The notes: generated from the sequence alone by a model not told the origin. 64,000 nucleotides of DNA from Foliamicus sp963666765 (GCA_963666765.1 OY762933.1:2418001-2482000), one strand, 5' to 3'; positions 16,939 to 26,223 are shown, counted from the first letter of the stretch. Program-made: numbers and translations.

Positions 16939-17732
16939 TGAAGCTTCGAAGATCGGCAATTGCCCTGGCTGCGGCATTCCTTTTGAACGGTGCCCTGCCG
17001 GCCGCGGACCTGGTCCTGGTTGCCGGAGCATCCGGCCGCACGGGCAGCGCGGCGATGCGGCTGCTTGACGAAAAGGGATATGCGGTGCGCGCGACGACTA
17101 CCAACCGCGATCGCGCCGTGCGCCGGCACGGTGATCAGTGGGATTGGGTAGAGCTGGACGTGCGCGACCGCGACGCGGTTTTTGCGGCCATGCAGGACGT
17201 GGACTACCTGATCTGCGCCATCGGCACGCGATCACTGTTGGGAGGCAACGGGCCGGAGTTCGTCGACTACGGCGGCGTGGTCAATCTCGTGGACGCCGCG
17301 GTCGAGGCCGGGGTCCGGCATTTCGTCGTGGTGACGTCCGCGGCAGCGGGGCCCTACCGGGGGCGCAGCCGGATGATAATTTTTGCGCGCGCCAGGCACT
17401 GGAAGACGATGGGGGAAAACCACCTAAAGCGCAGCGGCATCGATTACACGGTGATCGGGCCCAGCGCTCTTCAGGAAGAACCCCCAGGCGGCGGCGAACC
17501 GCTGCGCGTGATGGCGCGCGCCGACTACGAGACGGGCGAAGTTGCGATCGCCGACGTGGCGATGCTGGCGGTTGACGCTCTTACCAATCCGGATGCGCGC
17601 AACAAGAGCTACGGGGTCGTTCGCGATGAATCGGCAGGGCCCGGGGCCTGGATGGAGATGCTGAAGACGATCGAGATCGATGTCCTGACGGAAGAGGCGC
17701 CGGACCATCCGCTCATGCCGGACGCCGAGTGA
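16935..17732 (+). CDS. NAD(P)-binding atypical SDR protein with an export-like leader
   Basis: 265 residues. The N-terminus (MMKLRRSAIALAAAFLLNGA) looks like a signal peptide and is followed at once by a Rossmann start LVLVAGASGRTGSAAMRLL. The rest fits NAD(P)H-binding/SDR-a5 proteins (VRATTTNRDRA, LICAIGTRS, HFVVVTSAAAG, YTVIGPSALQEEPPG). Rossmann enzymes are normally cytosolic, so either the leader is a membrane anchor or the protein is exported by a special route. It starts inside the ruvX stop (ATGA), with a CAGGAGA ribosome site. Confidence 0.8.
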   Translation: MMKLRRSAIALAAAFLLNGALPAADLVLVAGASGRTGSAAMRLLDEKGYAVRATTTNRDRAVRRHGDQWDWVELDVRDRDAVFAAMQDVDYLICAIGTRSLLGGNGPEFVDYGGVVNLVDAAVEAGVRHFVVVTSAAAGPYRGRSRMIIFARARHWKTMGENHLKRSGIDYTVIGPSALQEEPPGGGEPLRVMARADYETGEVAIADVAMLAVDALTNPDARNKSYGVVRDESAGPGAWMEMLKTIEIDVLTEEAPDHPLMPDAE

Positions 17733-17752
17733 CGCGCCACAGGGCGCGTCAC
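17729..17752. terminator. Bidirectional hairpin between convergent genes
   Basis: GTGACGCGCC and GGCGCGTCAC form a perfect 10-bp stem with an ACAG loop, overlapping the last stop codon on the plus strand and 12 bp from the stop of the minus-strand gene. There is no T-run, so termination is a plausible but unproved role. Confidence 0.55.
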
Positions 17753-17764
17753 CCGACACTCGCC

Positions 17765-18619
17765 CTAGCCGCCCTCCCAAGCGGGCCTGCGTTCAAGCGC
17801 GCCCGGTTGGCGTTCCTCCAGCGCGGCGCGAAACCGGGCCGGCAGATCGTCTGCACGGTCGAATTTCCTGCCGACCACGGACCAGAACATATGCCCGGGT
17901 ATGTCGGGCATGTCCAGGAGTCCCGACCAGTCTCTCACCGCATCCCAGCTGTAGGATGGGGTGAGAGAGGTAATGCCGGAGTCCGCAAGCGACGCCGCCG
18001 GCAGCGTGAAGGTGTCGATGGCCAACTCCCGGCGAACTTTCCCGCCCGCCGCGGTGAATGCGCTGTAGGCCCTGCGACGAATGATGACCCGGTCGCCGGC
18101 GCGCAGCAGTTCAAGCGAGACCGGCCGACCCAGAATCGAACTTTCCCATGGCATGTCGACCAGCAGCTCCACGCGCTCGGGCGAGTAGCGGACCGGCTGC
18201 CCCGGCCCGCAAGGGGTCCTGAGTTCAGTCCGTCTTCCGGTAAGCGGGTTGATGAAGTCATCGATAAACGCACCCGAATTCGCGTCCTTGTACAGCCGGC
18301 AGGAAATGGTGCGCTCTTCGTAACGGTCTTCCCCCAGCTGGCGGAACTGGCGGATCGTCACGCTTTCGATCGAAAACAGGGCAACCCCGTCCGCATCCTG
18401 CGGCAGGCCGTAGGCGGTGCCGGCGGCCCATTCGTACGTCACGCCGCCGGTGATATCTCCCTTGAGCCGCAACCAGGTCTCCATCGCGATCCTGGGGTCG
18501 GACAGATCGGGAAGCTCCGCTGCCAAGGGCGGGGCGACAAGAAAGGCAGCGAGCGAAACGCAGGCGGCGCAACGGACCCGCCAGGCAAGACAAATCCGTT
18601 TGAGAACTGCACAATTCAT
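17765..18619 (-). CDS. DUF1838 family exported protein
   Basis: 284 residues from the ATG at 18619, which has an AGAAGGA site upstream; a TTG at 18646 would only lengthen the leader. The signal peptide contains VSLAAFLVAPPLAA. The mature part fits DUF1838: AMETWLRLKGDITGGVTYEW, VALFSIESVTIRQF, FINPLTGR, and a C-terminal SWDAVRDWSGLLD. The function of this family is unknown. It is divergent from the PyrK-like gene with only 38 bp between start codons, so their promoters must overlap. Confidence 0.8.
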   Translation of the reverse strand: MNCAVLKRICLAWRVRCAACVSLAAFLVAPPLAAELPDLSDPRIAMETWLRLKGDITGGVTYEWAAGTAYGLPQDADGVALFSIESVTIRQFRQLGEDRYEERTISCRLYKDANSGAFIDDFINPLTGRRTELRTPCGPGQPVRYSPERVELLVDMPWESSILGRPVSLELLRAGDRVIIRRRAYSAFTAAGGKVRRELAIDTFTLPAASLADSGITSLTPSYSWDAVRDWSGLLDMPDIPGHMFWSVVGRKFDRADDLPARFRAALEERQPGALERRPAWEGG

Positions 18620-18657
18620 ATACTGAATGATCCTTCTCTTTCCCAATTCAATAAATT

Positions 18658-19497
18658 ATGAGCGCTGACCCCGTCTTCGTCGAGGAAGGCGAGGTGCTGT
18701 CGCACCGGAAATTTCCGGGCGGTCAGTACCGAATCCGCTTACGCACGCCGCGCTGCGCCGCGTCCGCGCGTCCGGGCAGCTTCGTGCATCTGCGCTGCAA
18801 TTCGGAGTTGCTCCAGCGGCGGCCGTTGTCGATCATGCTTGCCGATGCCCGGGAAGGCTGGATCGAACTGTTGTACAAGACCGGCGGCCAGGGCCTGACG
18901 CTGCTCTCGGGCGCCGAGCCCGGGTCCCGCCTGCATTCCATGGGGCCGATCGGACGCGGCTTCAGTCTGTCAGAAGCGCACCCGATCGTGCTTCTGCTGG
19001 GAGGCGGGGTGGGTATTCCACCGGTTCTCTTCCAGGCCCAGCGGCTGGCGGGAAACGGGAAATGGAGCCCCAGGCTCTTTCTGGGTTCGGAACTGCCGTT
19101 CCCCTTTACGCTGGAGATGCACGGCGGCGAAAACCGCTTGCGTTGTGCACAGCGATGGGGCGTGCCTTCGCACCTGGCCAGCAATGCCGGACTGGAGGGC
19201 TGCTATCGCGGAAATCTCACCGAGCTGGCGCATGAATGGCTTGCCGAGCTGCCGCGCGCGCGCCTGGCGGAAGTGGCGGTGTACGCCTGCGGGCCCACGC
19301 CGATGCTCAAGGCCACGGCCGTGCTGGCGGCGGAATTCGGCGTCTATGCGGAGCTGTGCCTGGAGGAATACATGGCCTGCGCCGTGGGCGGCTGTGCCGG
19401 CTGCACCGTCGAAGCCCATACGCCCGACGGCCTGGCCATGAAGCGCGTGTGCGTGGACGGCCCGGTGTTTCCCGCATCGTGGATCTATCCGTCCTAG
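18658..19497 (+). CDS. PyrK-like FAD/NAD and 2Fe-2S electron-transfer subunit
   Basis: 279-residue flavoprotein of the ferredoxin reductase superfamily, resembling the dihydroorotate dehydrogenase electron-transfer subunit. FAD-binding RRPLSIMLAD, NAD-binding LLLGGGVGIPPVLF and YACGPTPML, and a C-terminal iron-sulfur motif CAVGGCAGC with a further Cys in KRVCVDGPVF are visible. No pyrD-type partner is next to it, so its electron partner is unknown. The TAG stop forms part of a CTAG that flanks the insertion sequence downstream. Confidence 0.87.
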   Translation: MSADPVFVEEGEVLSHRKFPGGQYRIRLRTPRCAASARPGSFVHLRCNSELLQRRPLSIMLADAREGWIELLYKTGGQGLTLLSGAEPGSRLHSMGPIGRGFSLSEAHPIVLLLGGGVGIPPVLFQAQRLAGNGKWSPRLFLGSELPFPFTLEMHGGENRLRCAQRWGVPSHLASNAGLEGCYRGNLTELAHEWLAELPRARLAEVAVYACGPTPMLKATAVLAAEFGVYAELCLEEYMACAVGGCAGCTVEAHTPDGLAMKRVCVDGPVFPASWIYPS

Positions 19498-21109
19498 CAG
19501 CCTGTCGGACTTAGGGGCTGTATTTTCTTACAATTGGGTCGGTCCAGGCCATAGGGTAATCGAGATGCCGAAGTTTGTGGAGCGGGATTCGAGCCAAGCC
19601 TACCTTTTGCCTCCGGACCTTCGCGAGTGGGTTGCGTCGGACGACTTGGCGCATTTTGTTCTGGAGGCGGTGGAGCGGATTCCGATGGAATCGTTCAAGG
19701 TGAACGAGCGGGGCACGGGTTCGGCGCAGTATCACCCGCGGATGATGCTGGCGCTTTTGATTTACTGCTACGCGCACGGGATATTCGGTTCGCGTCGGAT
19801 CGAGCGGGCGACGTATCGGGACATTGGGGTTCGGTATGTGACAGCGAACTGTCATCCGGATCATGACACGATCTGCACGTTTCGGCGGGAGAACTTCGAG
19901 GCGGTGGGGGAGGCGTTTTTGCGGGTATTGCTGATGGCGCGGGAGTTGCAGTTGCTGAAGGTGGGCACGGTGAGCGTGGACGGGACGAAGGTGGACGCCA
20001 ACGCGAGCAAGCGCAACAGCCTCCGTCGGGATCGCGCCCATGCGCTTCGGGAGCAGTTGCGCGGAGAGATTGAGGACTTGCTGGGCCGCGCGGAGCGTGC
20101 GGATGCGCAGTCGGGGCCGGATGCGGAGAGTTTGCCGGAAGATTTGCGGCGTCGCGAGAAGCTGAAGGCGAAGCTGGATCGGGCGTGCGCCAAGTTGGAT
20201 CGCCGTGCGCGTTCGCAGGCGGCGTTGGATCGGGCGGCGTATGAGCGCAAGGTGGCGGCGCGCGACAAGCGCGAGGGCCGCGCCAAGGGCGCGAAGATCA
20301 AGGAGCCGGGTAAGGAGCCGAGGCCGGAGGAGCAGATCAACCTGACGGATTCGGACAGTGCGCTGATGCGCAAGAACAAACGCAGCGAATGGCGTCAGGC
20401 GTATAACGCGCAGGCGGTGGTGGATGCGCACGGAAGCCAGTTGGTTTTGGGTTCGCGGGTGAGTTCCTGCGCGAGCGATAGGCGCGAGTTGGTTGCGGAT
20501 GTGGAGACGATTCCCAAGGCGTTGGGCGAACCCGGCCGGGTGTTGGCGGACAACGGCTATGCGTCGGGTTCGCAGGTGGCGCGGCTGGAAGGCCGGGGCC
20601 TTAAGGTTCTGGTGGCGGTCGGGACGGAGGATCGTCGCCGTGCGCATGATTTTCGTCCACCGGTTGAAGGCCAGGCGGCGAAGGAGCCGAAGGCGGAATG
20701 GCTCAAGCGGATGAAGGAGAAGATGGAAACAGAAGAGAACCGGGCGCTGTATCGCTTGCGCAAGCAGACGGTGGAGCCGGTGTTCGGGATCGTGAAGGAG
20801 GCGATGGGATTTCGGCGGTTTTTGCTTCGGGGCCGGAACAAGGTGGAGGGCGAGTGGGCCCTGGTGACGCTGGCCTACAACTGCAAGCGATTGCACCGCT
20901 TGAAAATGGCGTAAACCGATGATCCGGCGAGTCGTATCTGCCTGTTTCGGCCTCCTGGGGCGCTTTCGTCGGCTTCCGGGAACCCCGGGAGGGCGCTGGC
21001 CGGGTTGCCGGAATTTCCCGCCCGTCGAATGCGGTCCCCAGGGCGGCCATTCGAGGCCGTGGGGAGCGGCACCGCAACCCACTACGGCAACCCTAAGCCC
21101 GACAGGCTG
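19498..21109 (+). mobile_element. Insertion sequence, IS1182-type
   Basis: 1612-bp element. Terminal inverted repeats 19498-19516 (CAGCCTGTCGGACTTAGGG) and 21091-21109 match at 18 of 19 bases. CTAG flanks both ends (19494-19497 and 21110-21113), consistent with a 4-bp target duplication. It carries one transposase gene. The element lies exactly at the TAG stop of the PyrK-like gene; joining the flanks gives the original stop followed shortly by anmK. Confidence 0.9.
19565..20914 (+). CDS. IS1182-family DDE transposase
   Basis: 449 residues, full length, no visible break. The N-terminus (VERDSSQAYLLPPDLREWV) and DUF772-like block (YHPRMMLALLIYCYAHGIF) are typical. The DDE residues are in SVDGTKVDAN, VLADNGYAS and EPVFGIVKEAMGFRRF. 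A charged, Arg/Lys-rich insertion occupies about residues 155-265. The element looks intact and possibly active. Confidence 0.93.
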   Translation: MPKFVERDSSQAYLLPPDLREWVASDDLAHFVLEAVERIPMESFKVNERGTGSAQYHPRMMLALLIYCYAHGIFGSRRIERATYRDIGVRYVTANCHPDHDTICTFRRENFEAVGEAFLRVLLMARELQLLKVGTVSVDGTKVDANASKRNSLRRDRAHALREQLRGEIEDLLGRAERADAQSGPDAESLPEDLRRREKLKAKLDRACAKLDRRARSQAALDRAAYERKVAARDKREGRAKGAKIKEPGKEPRPEEQINLTDSDSALMRKNKRSEWRQAYNAQAVVDAHGSQLVLGSRVSSCASDRRELVADVETIPKALGEPGRVLADNGYASGSQVARLEGRGLKVLVAVGTEDRRRAHDFRPPVEGQAAKEPKAEWLKRMKEKMETEENRALYRLRKQTVEPVFGIVKEAMGFRRFLLRGRNKVEGEWALVTLAYNCKRLHRLKMA

Positions 21110-21123
21110 CTAGGATTCGGTAG

Positions 21124-22224
21124 ATGCGAACGTTGTATATCGGCCTGATTTCGGGCACCAGCATGGACGGCGTGGACGCGGCGCTGGTGGACTGCTCGGG
21201 CGCCGAACCGCGCCTTGCCGGCATGTACAAGGGCGAATACTCCGAAGAGCTTGCCGCCCGTTTGCGGGCCGCGGCGCAGAGCAAGGGGAGATGCGCGCTT
21301 GCCGAAGCCGCGGCGCTGGACGCCGAAGTGGCGGCCGCATTCGCCGAAACCGCGCTTGCGCTTTTGGATGCTGCGGGTTGCGATCCCGCAGGGGTCGAGG
21401 CCATCGGAAGTCACGGGCAGACTCTCTGGCACGCGCCCGACGCGCGTTTGCCGCACACCGTGCAGATCGGATCGCCGGCGCGCGTCGCGGCCCTGACGGA
21501 CATGGTTACCGTGGGCGAGTTCCGCAGCGCCGACATGGCGCTGGGCGGCCAGGGGGCTCCCCTGGCGCCCGTGTTTCACAAATGGCTGTTTGGTCGCCCG
21601 CAAGAAACGAGGGCGGTCGTCAATATCGGGGGAATCGCCAATCTGAGCGTGCTGGCCGCCGACGGGGGCGTTGCGGGCTACGACACCGGGCCGGGGAACA
21701 CGCTGCTGGATGCATGGGCCCGCACCTGCCGCGGCGAATCGTATGACCGCGACGGGCAATGGGCGAGGTCGGGCAAGGTCAATGCGGAACTGCTCACGCG
21801 CCTGCTGTCGGACGAGTATTTTTCCGCGCCTGCGCCCAAGAGTACCGGCCCGGAACATTTCAATCTGCATTGGCTGGAGCGGGCCGGTATTTCGGACAAG
21901 GCGCCCGAAGACGTGCAGGCCACGCTGGCGGAACTGACCGCCGTCGGCATTGCCGATGCGGTTGATTCATCCTGCGCCGGCGCGGCGCTCGCGGTTTGCG
22001 GCGGTGGGGCGTCCAATTCCTTTCTGATGGAGCGGCTGGCGGCGCGCTGTTCAGGCCCGCGGCCGGTCACGACCGCGGAATGGGGCGTGCATCCGGACTG
22101 GGTGGAGGCGGCCGGATTTGCGCTTCTGGCGCGCGCCCGGCTGCTCGGTGAACCGGGCAACGACCCGGCGGTCACCGGGGCGAGCACCGCCATTCCGCTG
22201 GGCGGGGTCTTCCTTCCCTCCTGA
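21124..22224 (+). CDS. anmK: Anhydro-N-acetylmuramic acid kinase
   Basis: Cytosolic enzyme that opens and phosphorylates anhydroMurNAc during peptidoglycan recycling; 366 residues. Motifs: LYIGLISGTSMDGVDAALVD, GSHGQTLWH, VVNIGGIANLSVL, GYDTGPGNTLLDAW, and the C-terminal CGGGASNSFLMERLA. It works downstream of AmpD, whose gene is also in this window. It starts 10 bp after the right CTAG flank of the insertion sequence, so its original promoter or read-through may have been altered by the insertion. Confidence 0.95.
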   Translation: MRTLYIGLISGTSMDGVDAALVDCSGAEPRLAGMYKGEYSEELAARLRAAAQSKGRCALAEAAALDAEVAAAFAETALALLDAAGCDPAGVEAIGSHGQTLWHAPDARLPHTVQIGSPARVAALTDMVTVGEFRSADMALGGQGAPLAPVFHKWLFGRPQETRAVVNIGGIANLSVLAADGGVAGYDTGPGNTLLDAWARTCRGESYDRDGQWARSGKVNAELLTRLLSDEYFSAPAPKSTGPEHFNLHWLERAGISDKAPEDVQATLAELTAVGIADAVDSSCAGAALAVCGGGASNSFLMERLAARCSGPRPVTTAEWGVHPDWVEAAGFALLARARLLGEPGNDPAVTGASTAIPLGGVFLPS

Positions 22225-22262
22225 TTTCCCGGGCGCCGCTGCCATGCAAGAATAGGAAGAGC

Positions 22263-22475
22263 ATGAACGGCAGTTTGCGGACCGTCGACCACGCCGATGC
22301 GGGCTCGCAGGGCCTGACGGCGCGCTTGCGGCGCGACTGGGCGCTGGCGCGGCGCATATTCGGCATGGTCTGGTTCTATTTCACGGCGGGCCGGCGCGTG
22401 CGCAAGGCCTACGGCGCCTGCGAGCGCGAGGGCAGGGTGTACTGGGTGGACGGCGTGGGCGGCCAGGACCGATGA
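22263..22475 (+). CDS. Small protein, unknown function
   Basis: 70 residues, basic, with one hydrophobic stretch (RIFGMVWFYFTAG, about residues 32-44) that could be a short membrane contact. I do not recognise the family. It overlaps the next gene by ATGA, so it is translationally coupled to the Fe-S protein. It is not clearly similar to RdhB anchors, which usually have three membrane segments. Confidence 0.55.
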   Translation: MNGSLRTVDHADAGSQGLTARLRRDWALARRIFGMVWFYFTAGRRVRKAYGACEREGRVYWVDGVGGQDR

Positions 22476-23485
22476 GTTCCGCAAACGGCCGGATTCGCCC
22501 CAAAGACCCGCCGCCGCCTGAGTACGCCTTCGACTACCTCAAGCCGCCCCGCTCGGGAAACGAGATCAACGGCCTGGGCGAGCGGGAATTCCGCCAGGCA
22601 ACGGCCGTGTTTCACAATGCCGGCGATGCGCAACTGGAATGGCAGGCACTGGATGACTTCTTCGGGTTGATCAACCCCTGGGGAGTGGTCCGGCACGTTG
22701 TGGCCAACGCCTGGCAACTGCGCAAGCGAAACGGACCGGTGGCGTCCCGGCGGGTTGAAACGGAACCCGCCGCAATGAGCGAGCGCATCAAGGCCGCCGC
22801 CCGGGATTTCGGCGCGGACCTTGTGGGCATTGCCCCGGTTAGCGACGAGGCTGTGTTTGCGGGACGCTCCGCGCCCCATGGCACGGCCATTTGCATCGGC
22901 CTGTCGATGGACCAGAGCAGGATGGCGCATGTGCCGCAGGATACGGCGGCCGTGGAGGTCATGCGCGCGTACCGCGAGATTGCGCGCATTGCGCTGAAGC
23001 TGGGCCGGCACGTCCGCCGCCTGGGCTGGCCGGCCAAGGCCTACGGCAATCCCAACAGCACCGACATCCTGCACATCCCGCTGGCGGTTGCCGCCGGGCT
23101 CGGCCAGCTCGGCAAGCACGGATCGATGATCAGCAAGGAGCACGGCTCGAACTTCAGGCTTGCGGCCGTGCTGACCGACCTGCCGCTCGCTTTCGACGAG
23201 CCGGTGGACATCGCGGTGGATGACCTGTGCGTCGGCTGTCGGCGTTGCGTGGTGGATTGCCCGCCGGATGCCATCTTCAACGAAAAGCAGTGGATTCGCG
23301 GCGAAAAGCGCTGGTACGTGGACTTCGACAAGTGCGTTCCGTACTTCGTAAAGACCCACGGCTGCGCCATCTGCATCGAAGTCTGCCCCTGGAGCCGCCC
23401 CGGCCAGGGCCCCAAACTGGTCGAGAAGCTGATGGCCAGGCGCCGTCGGCGCTCCGCAGGAGTGGATTCGGTGGCAGGCGCGTGA
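22472..23485 (+). CDS. Reductive-dehalogenase-like double 4Fe-4S protein
   Basis: 337 residues. Residues about 105-250 resemble the cobalamin-binding reductive dehalogenase/QueG core (YGNPNSTDILHIPLAVAAGL, GQLGKHGSMISKEHGSNFRL, AAVLTDLPL). Two 4Fe-4S motifs follow: CVGCRRCVVDCPPDAI and a second set in CVPYFVKTHGCAICIEVCPW. There is no Tat signal, so it is not a typical respiratory RdhA; it is longer at the N-terminus than a minimal QueG. Substrate is unknown. Overlapping starts tie it to the small protein before it and the TonB receptor after it (GTGA). Confidence 0.8.
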   Translation: MSSANGRIRPKDPPPPEYAFDYLKPPRSGNEINGLGEREFRQATAVFHNAGDAQLEWQALDDFFGLINPWGVVRHVVANAWQLRKRNGPVASRRVETEPAAMSERIKAAARDFGADLVGIAPVSDEAVFAGRSAPHGTAICIGLSMDQSRMAHVPQDTAAVEVMRAYREIARIALKLGRHVRRLGWPAKAYGNPNSTDILHIPLAVAAGLGQLGKHGSMISKEHGSNFRLAAVLTDLPLAFDEPVDIAVDDLCVGCRRCVVDCPPDAIFNEKQWIRGEKRWYVDFDKCVPYFVKTHGCAICIEVCPWSRPGQGPKLVEKLMARRRRRSAGVDSVAGA

Positions 23486-26223
23486 CCTGGCCTGTGCAAG
23501 TGACGCGCGGCGCGCAGTCGTACATCCTGGGGTTTGCGCTTTTCTGGACGGTAGCGGCGGCGACCACGGCTGCTGAAGAGGCGCGAGGTGAGAGTGCCGA
23601 GGCCCGGATGATCGAGGAGATCGTGACGATCGGCACGCGGCGGCGCGAGCGCGCTGCGCTGGATACGGCGGTCCCCGTGGATGTCTTCAGCGCGGAGGAG
23701 GTCTCCAGCGTCAACTCGTCCGACCTGATCGACGTGATCAACGCCATCGTGCCTTCGTTCGCTGCCAACCGTCAGCCGATTTCCGACGGCGCGAGCTTCA
23801 TTCGGCCCACGCACATGCGCGGTCTGGATACCCATCACACGCTGGTATTGATGAACGGCAAGCGCCGCCATCGCTCGGCGCTGATGCAGGTGGGCGGTTT
23901 TGGCGCTCACGGCGCTGACATCGGCGTCATTCCGTCGATCGCCATCGAGTCCATGGAAGTGCTCCGCGACGGCGCGGCCGCCCAGTATGGGTCCGACGCC
24001 ATCGCGGGCGTGATCAATTTCAACCTCAAGCAGGCCGATTCGGGCGCCGAGCTGCACGCCCGCTCAGGACGCTACGGCGAAGGAGATGGCAACGAGTTCA
24101 CCGTGGAAGGCAACATGGGCTTTGCCATGCCTAACGGCGGTTTTCTGAACTTCAGCGGTCAGTATTCCGACTCGGCGCCCACCAGCCGCTCGCAGCCCTA
24201 CGACCTGACCATCGCCGGCTCCGGCCAGACGCCGCTGGAAGCCACCGGCAATCAGGTCACGCTTGGGGGCGTGACATATTACGGTCCCGACGCCCTGACC
24301 TACCGCTATTCGCCCGCCGGCGAAATCCTGCAGGCGGCGCTCGGCAGCGACGGCGTGCCGGACGATCTCGACAGCCGCTACGCCGACAACTTCGCCGGGG
24401 TGGGCGGCAATCGCAAATTCCATAGTCCCGCGCAGATCTGGGGCCAGCCGGACCGCCGGCAGGCTCTGGCAGTCGCGAACGTCTCGCTGCCGCTGTCGGA
24501 CAGCCTCGAATTGCATGGCTTTGCCACATGGGGCGCCAAGGACCAGTCGGGAGGGTTTTTCTATCGCCGCCCCGGCGTCAGTCAACTCCTGCCGGTTCGC
24601 CTGGCCGACGGTTCCATTCATGATCCCAGGGCCCGCCTGTATCCGGCCGGGTTCACGCCACAGTTTTACGGCGATGTCACGGATTACGCGATCACAATCG
24701 GCCTGAGCGGAAGCTCCCGGGGGGATCTCAGCTTCGATCTCTCGGCCGGATACGGCTTCGACCGGATCGCCTATCGCATCGAGAATACCCTCAATCCGTC
24801 CCTCGGACCCGACACGCCCACCCGATTCCGGCCAGGCGCGCTGACCAACGACGAATTGGCCGTTAACGCCGACTTCGTCTGGCCTTGGGAGGCCGGCTTG
24901 GCCAGCCCGGTAAACGTCGCCTTCGGATTCGAATACCGCGCTGAAGGCTATCGCATCGAAGCGGGCGACCCCAGGTCCTACGAGGCGGGGCCATTCGGCG
25001 TTCCCGATCCGTTCAACCTGGAAATCACCCAGGCGGAAGTGGACGCCGACCCCGACGACGATCTGATCGCGGTGGAGTGCCGCATTCCCGGACTTGAAGC
25101 GGTCGGCAGGCTGTGCCCCGCGGGCGATCCGGTCAACAATGCCGTGCCGATCGGGTCGAACGGCTTTCCCGGCTACCCGCCGGGGTTCGCTTCGCGCCGC
25201 AGCCGTGGCAGCTACGCCGCTTATCTGGATCTGGAGGCGGACCTGACGGACCGGTGGCTGGTGGAGGTGGCCGGGCGTTACGAGGATTTCCAGGATTTCG
25301 GCAGCGTGGCGATCTGGAAAGTGGCTGCGCGCTTCCGGCTCAGCGACAGCATCAACTTGCGCGGTTCGGCGGGTTCCGGTTTCCGCGCCCCCACGCCCGG
25401 TCAGATTTCCACCACGGTGGTCTCTACCCGCATCGACGCAAACGGCATTCCCAGATCCGAGGGCATTTTCCCCCCGGAACATCCGGCCGCCGGGCTGTTC
25501 GGTGCCGGGACACTCGGCCCCGAGCACTCGCGCTCGTTCACTCTGGGTCTGGCCGCCCGCTCGTTGTCCGGGTTCGGACTTACGCTCGACTACTACCAGG
25601 TCCGGCTGGACGATCGTATTGTGATGTCATCCCAGTTCACGGTTGATCCGTCCCAGGCTGCGCGGCTGATCGCGCTTGGCGTTCCCGGCGCCAACGACAT
25701 CGCCCAGGTGCGGTTCTTCACCAACGACGTGGCTACGGAAACCAGCGGGGTTGATCTGGTGGCCACGGCCGAGTTGGACTGGCGGCTGGGCGCGACTTCC
25801 GTGCAGGCGGCTTTCAACTTCAACCGGACGAAGTTTGCGGATGCCGGGAAGTTCGTGGACGACGAAACCCGGTATGACATTGAAGAAGGCAGTCCGGCGG
25901 TTCGCGGCGCGGTTACGTTGCGGCAGGGTTGGGGGCCCACCGATGTATTACTGCGGGCACGCTACTTCGGGGAATACAGTAACGCGAATACCGCTGCCCT
26001 GGAGCAGGTGCAGAGATTCGCACGGGAGGTGCTGCTTGACCTTGAAGCGGCCTTTACGCTCGGCGAACGCTATACATTCAGGATCGGGGCCGAGAATATC
26101 CTCGACAATTACCCCGACCTCGGCGAATTCGAGGCCTGCTGCGGCCGAATTTACCGCAGAGACTCCATTGTGCCCTGGCAGGGCCGGCTGTTTTACGCGC
26201 AACTCGGCATCTCGTTTTTCTGA
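23482..26223 (+). CDS. TonB-dependent receptor
   Basis: About 913 residues from a GTG at 23482 that overlaps the upstream stop (GTGA) and begins a signal peptide (ILGFALFWTVAAATTAA). An earlier in-frame ATG at 23227 would extend back through the Fe-S gene in another frame and is rejected. TonB-box-like EEIVTIGTRRRE is followed by a plug with IRPTHMRGLD, VLMNGKRRHRSAL and VLRDGAAAQYGSDAIAGVIN, then a barrel ending in LFYAQLGISFF. Substrate unknown; coupling to a corrinoid-type enzyme makes a corrinoid or aromatic ligand worth testing. Confidence 0.9.
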   Translation: MTWPVQVTRGAQSYILGFALFWTVAAATTAAEEARGESAEARMIEEIVTIGTRRRERAALDTAVPVDVFSAEEVSSVNSSDLIDVINAIVPSFAANRQPISDGASFIRPTHMRGLDTHHTLVLMNGKRRHRSALMQVGGFGAHGADIGVIPSIAIESMEVLRDGAAAQYGSDAIAGVINFNLKQADSGAELHARSGRYGEGDGNEFTVEGNMGFAMPNGGFLNFSGQYSDSAPTSRSQPYDLTIAGSGQTPLEATGNQVTLGGVTYYGPDALTYRYSPAGEILQAALGSDGVPDDLDSRYADNFAGVGGNRKFHSPAQIWGQPDRRQALAVANVSLPLSDSLELHGFATWGAKDQSGGFFYRRPGVSQLLPVRLADGSIHDPRARLYPAGFTPQFYGDVTDYAITIGLSGSSRGDLSFDLSAGYGFDRIAYRIENTLNPSLGPDTPTRFRPGALTNDELAVNADFVWPWEAGLASPVNVAFGFEYRAEGYRIEAGDPRSYEAGPFGVPDPFNLEITQAEVDADPDDDLIAVECRIPGLEAVGRLCPAGDPVNNAVPIGSNGFPGYPPGFASRRSRGSYAAYLDLEADLTDRWLVEVAGRYEDFQDFGSVAIWKVAARFRLSDSINLRGSAGSGFRAPTPGQISTTVVSTRIDANGIPRSEGIFPPEHPAAGLFGAGTLGPEHSRSFTLGLAARSLSGFGLTLDYYQVRLDDRIVMSSQFTVDPSQAARLIALGVPGANDIAQVRFFTNDVATETSGVDLVATAELDWRLGATSVQAAFNFNRTKFADAGKFVDDETRYDIEEGSPAVRGAVTLRQGWGPTDVLLRARYFGEYSNANTAALEQVQRFAREVLLDLEAAFTLGERYTFRIGAENILDNYPDLGEFEACCGRIYRRDSIVPWQGRLFYAQLGISFF

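Noticed and set aside
17729..18661. 310-codon plus-strand frame opposite the DUF1838 gene
   Set aside because: Composition of a shadow frame; the minus strand has a signal peptide and family motifs.
19511..21082. 523-codon minus-strand frame within the IS1182-type element
   Set aside because: Antisense of the DDE transposase; Arg/Leu/Pro-rich.
23227..23481. N-terminal extension of the second TonB receptor
   Set aside because: It reads through the 3' end of the Fe-S gene in another frame and lacks a signal peptide; GTG 23482 restores one.
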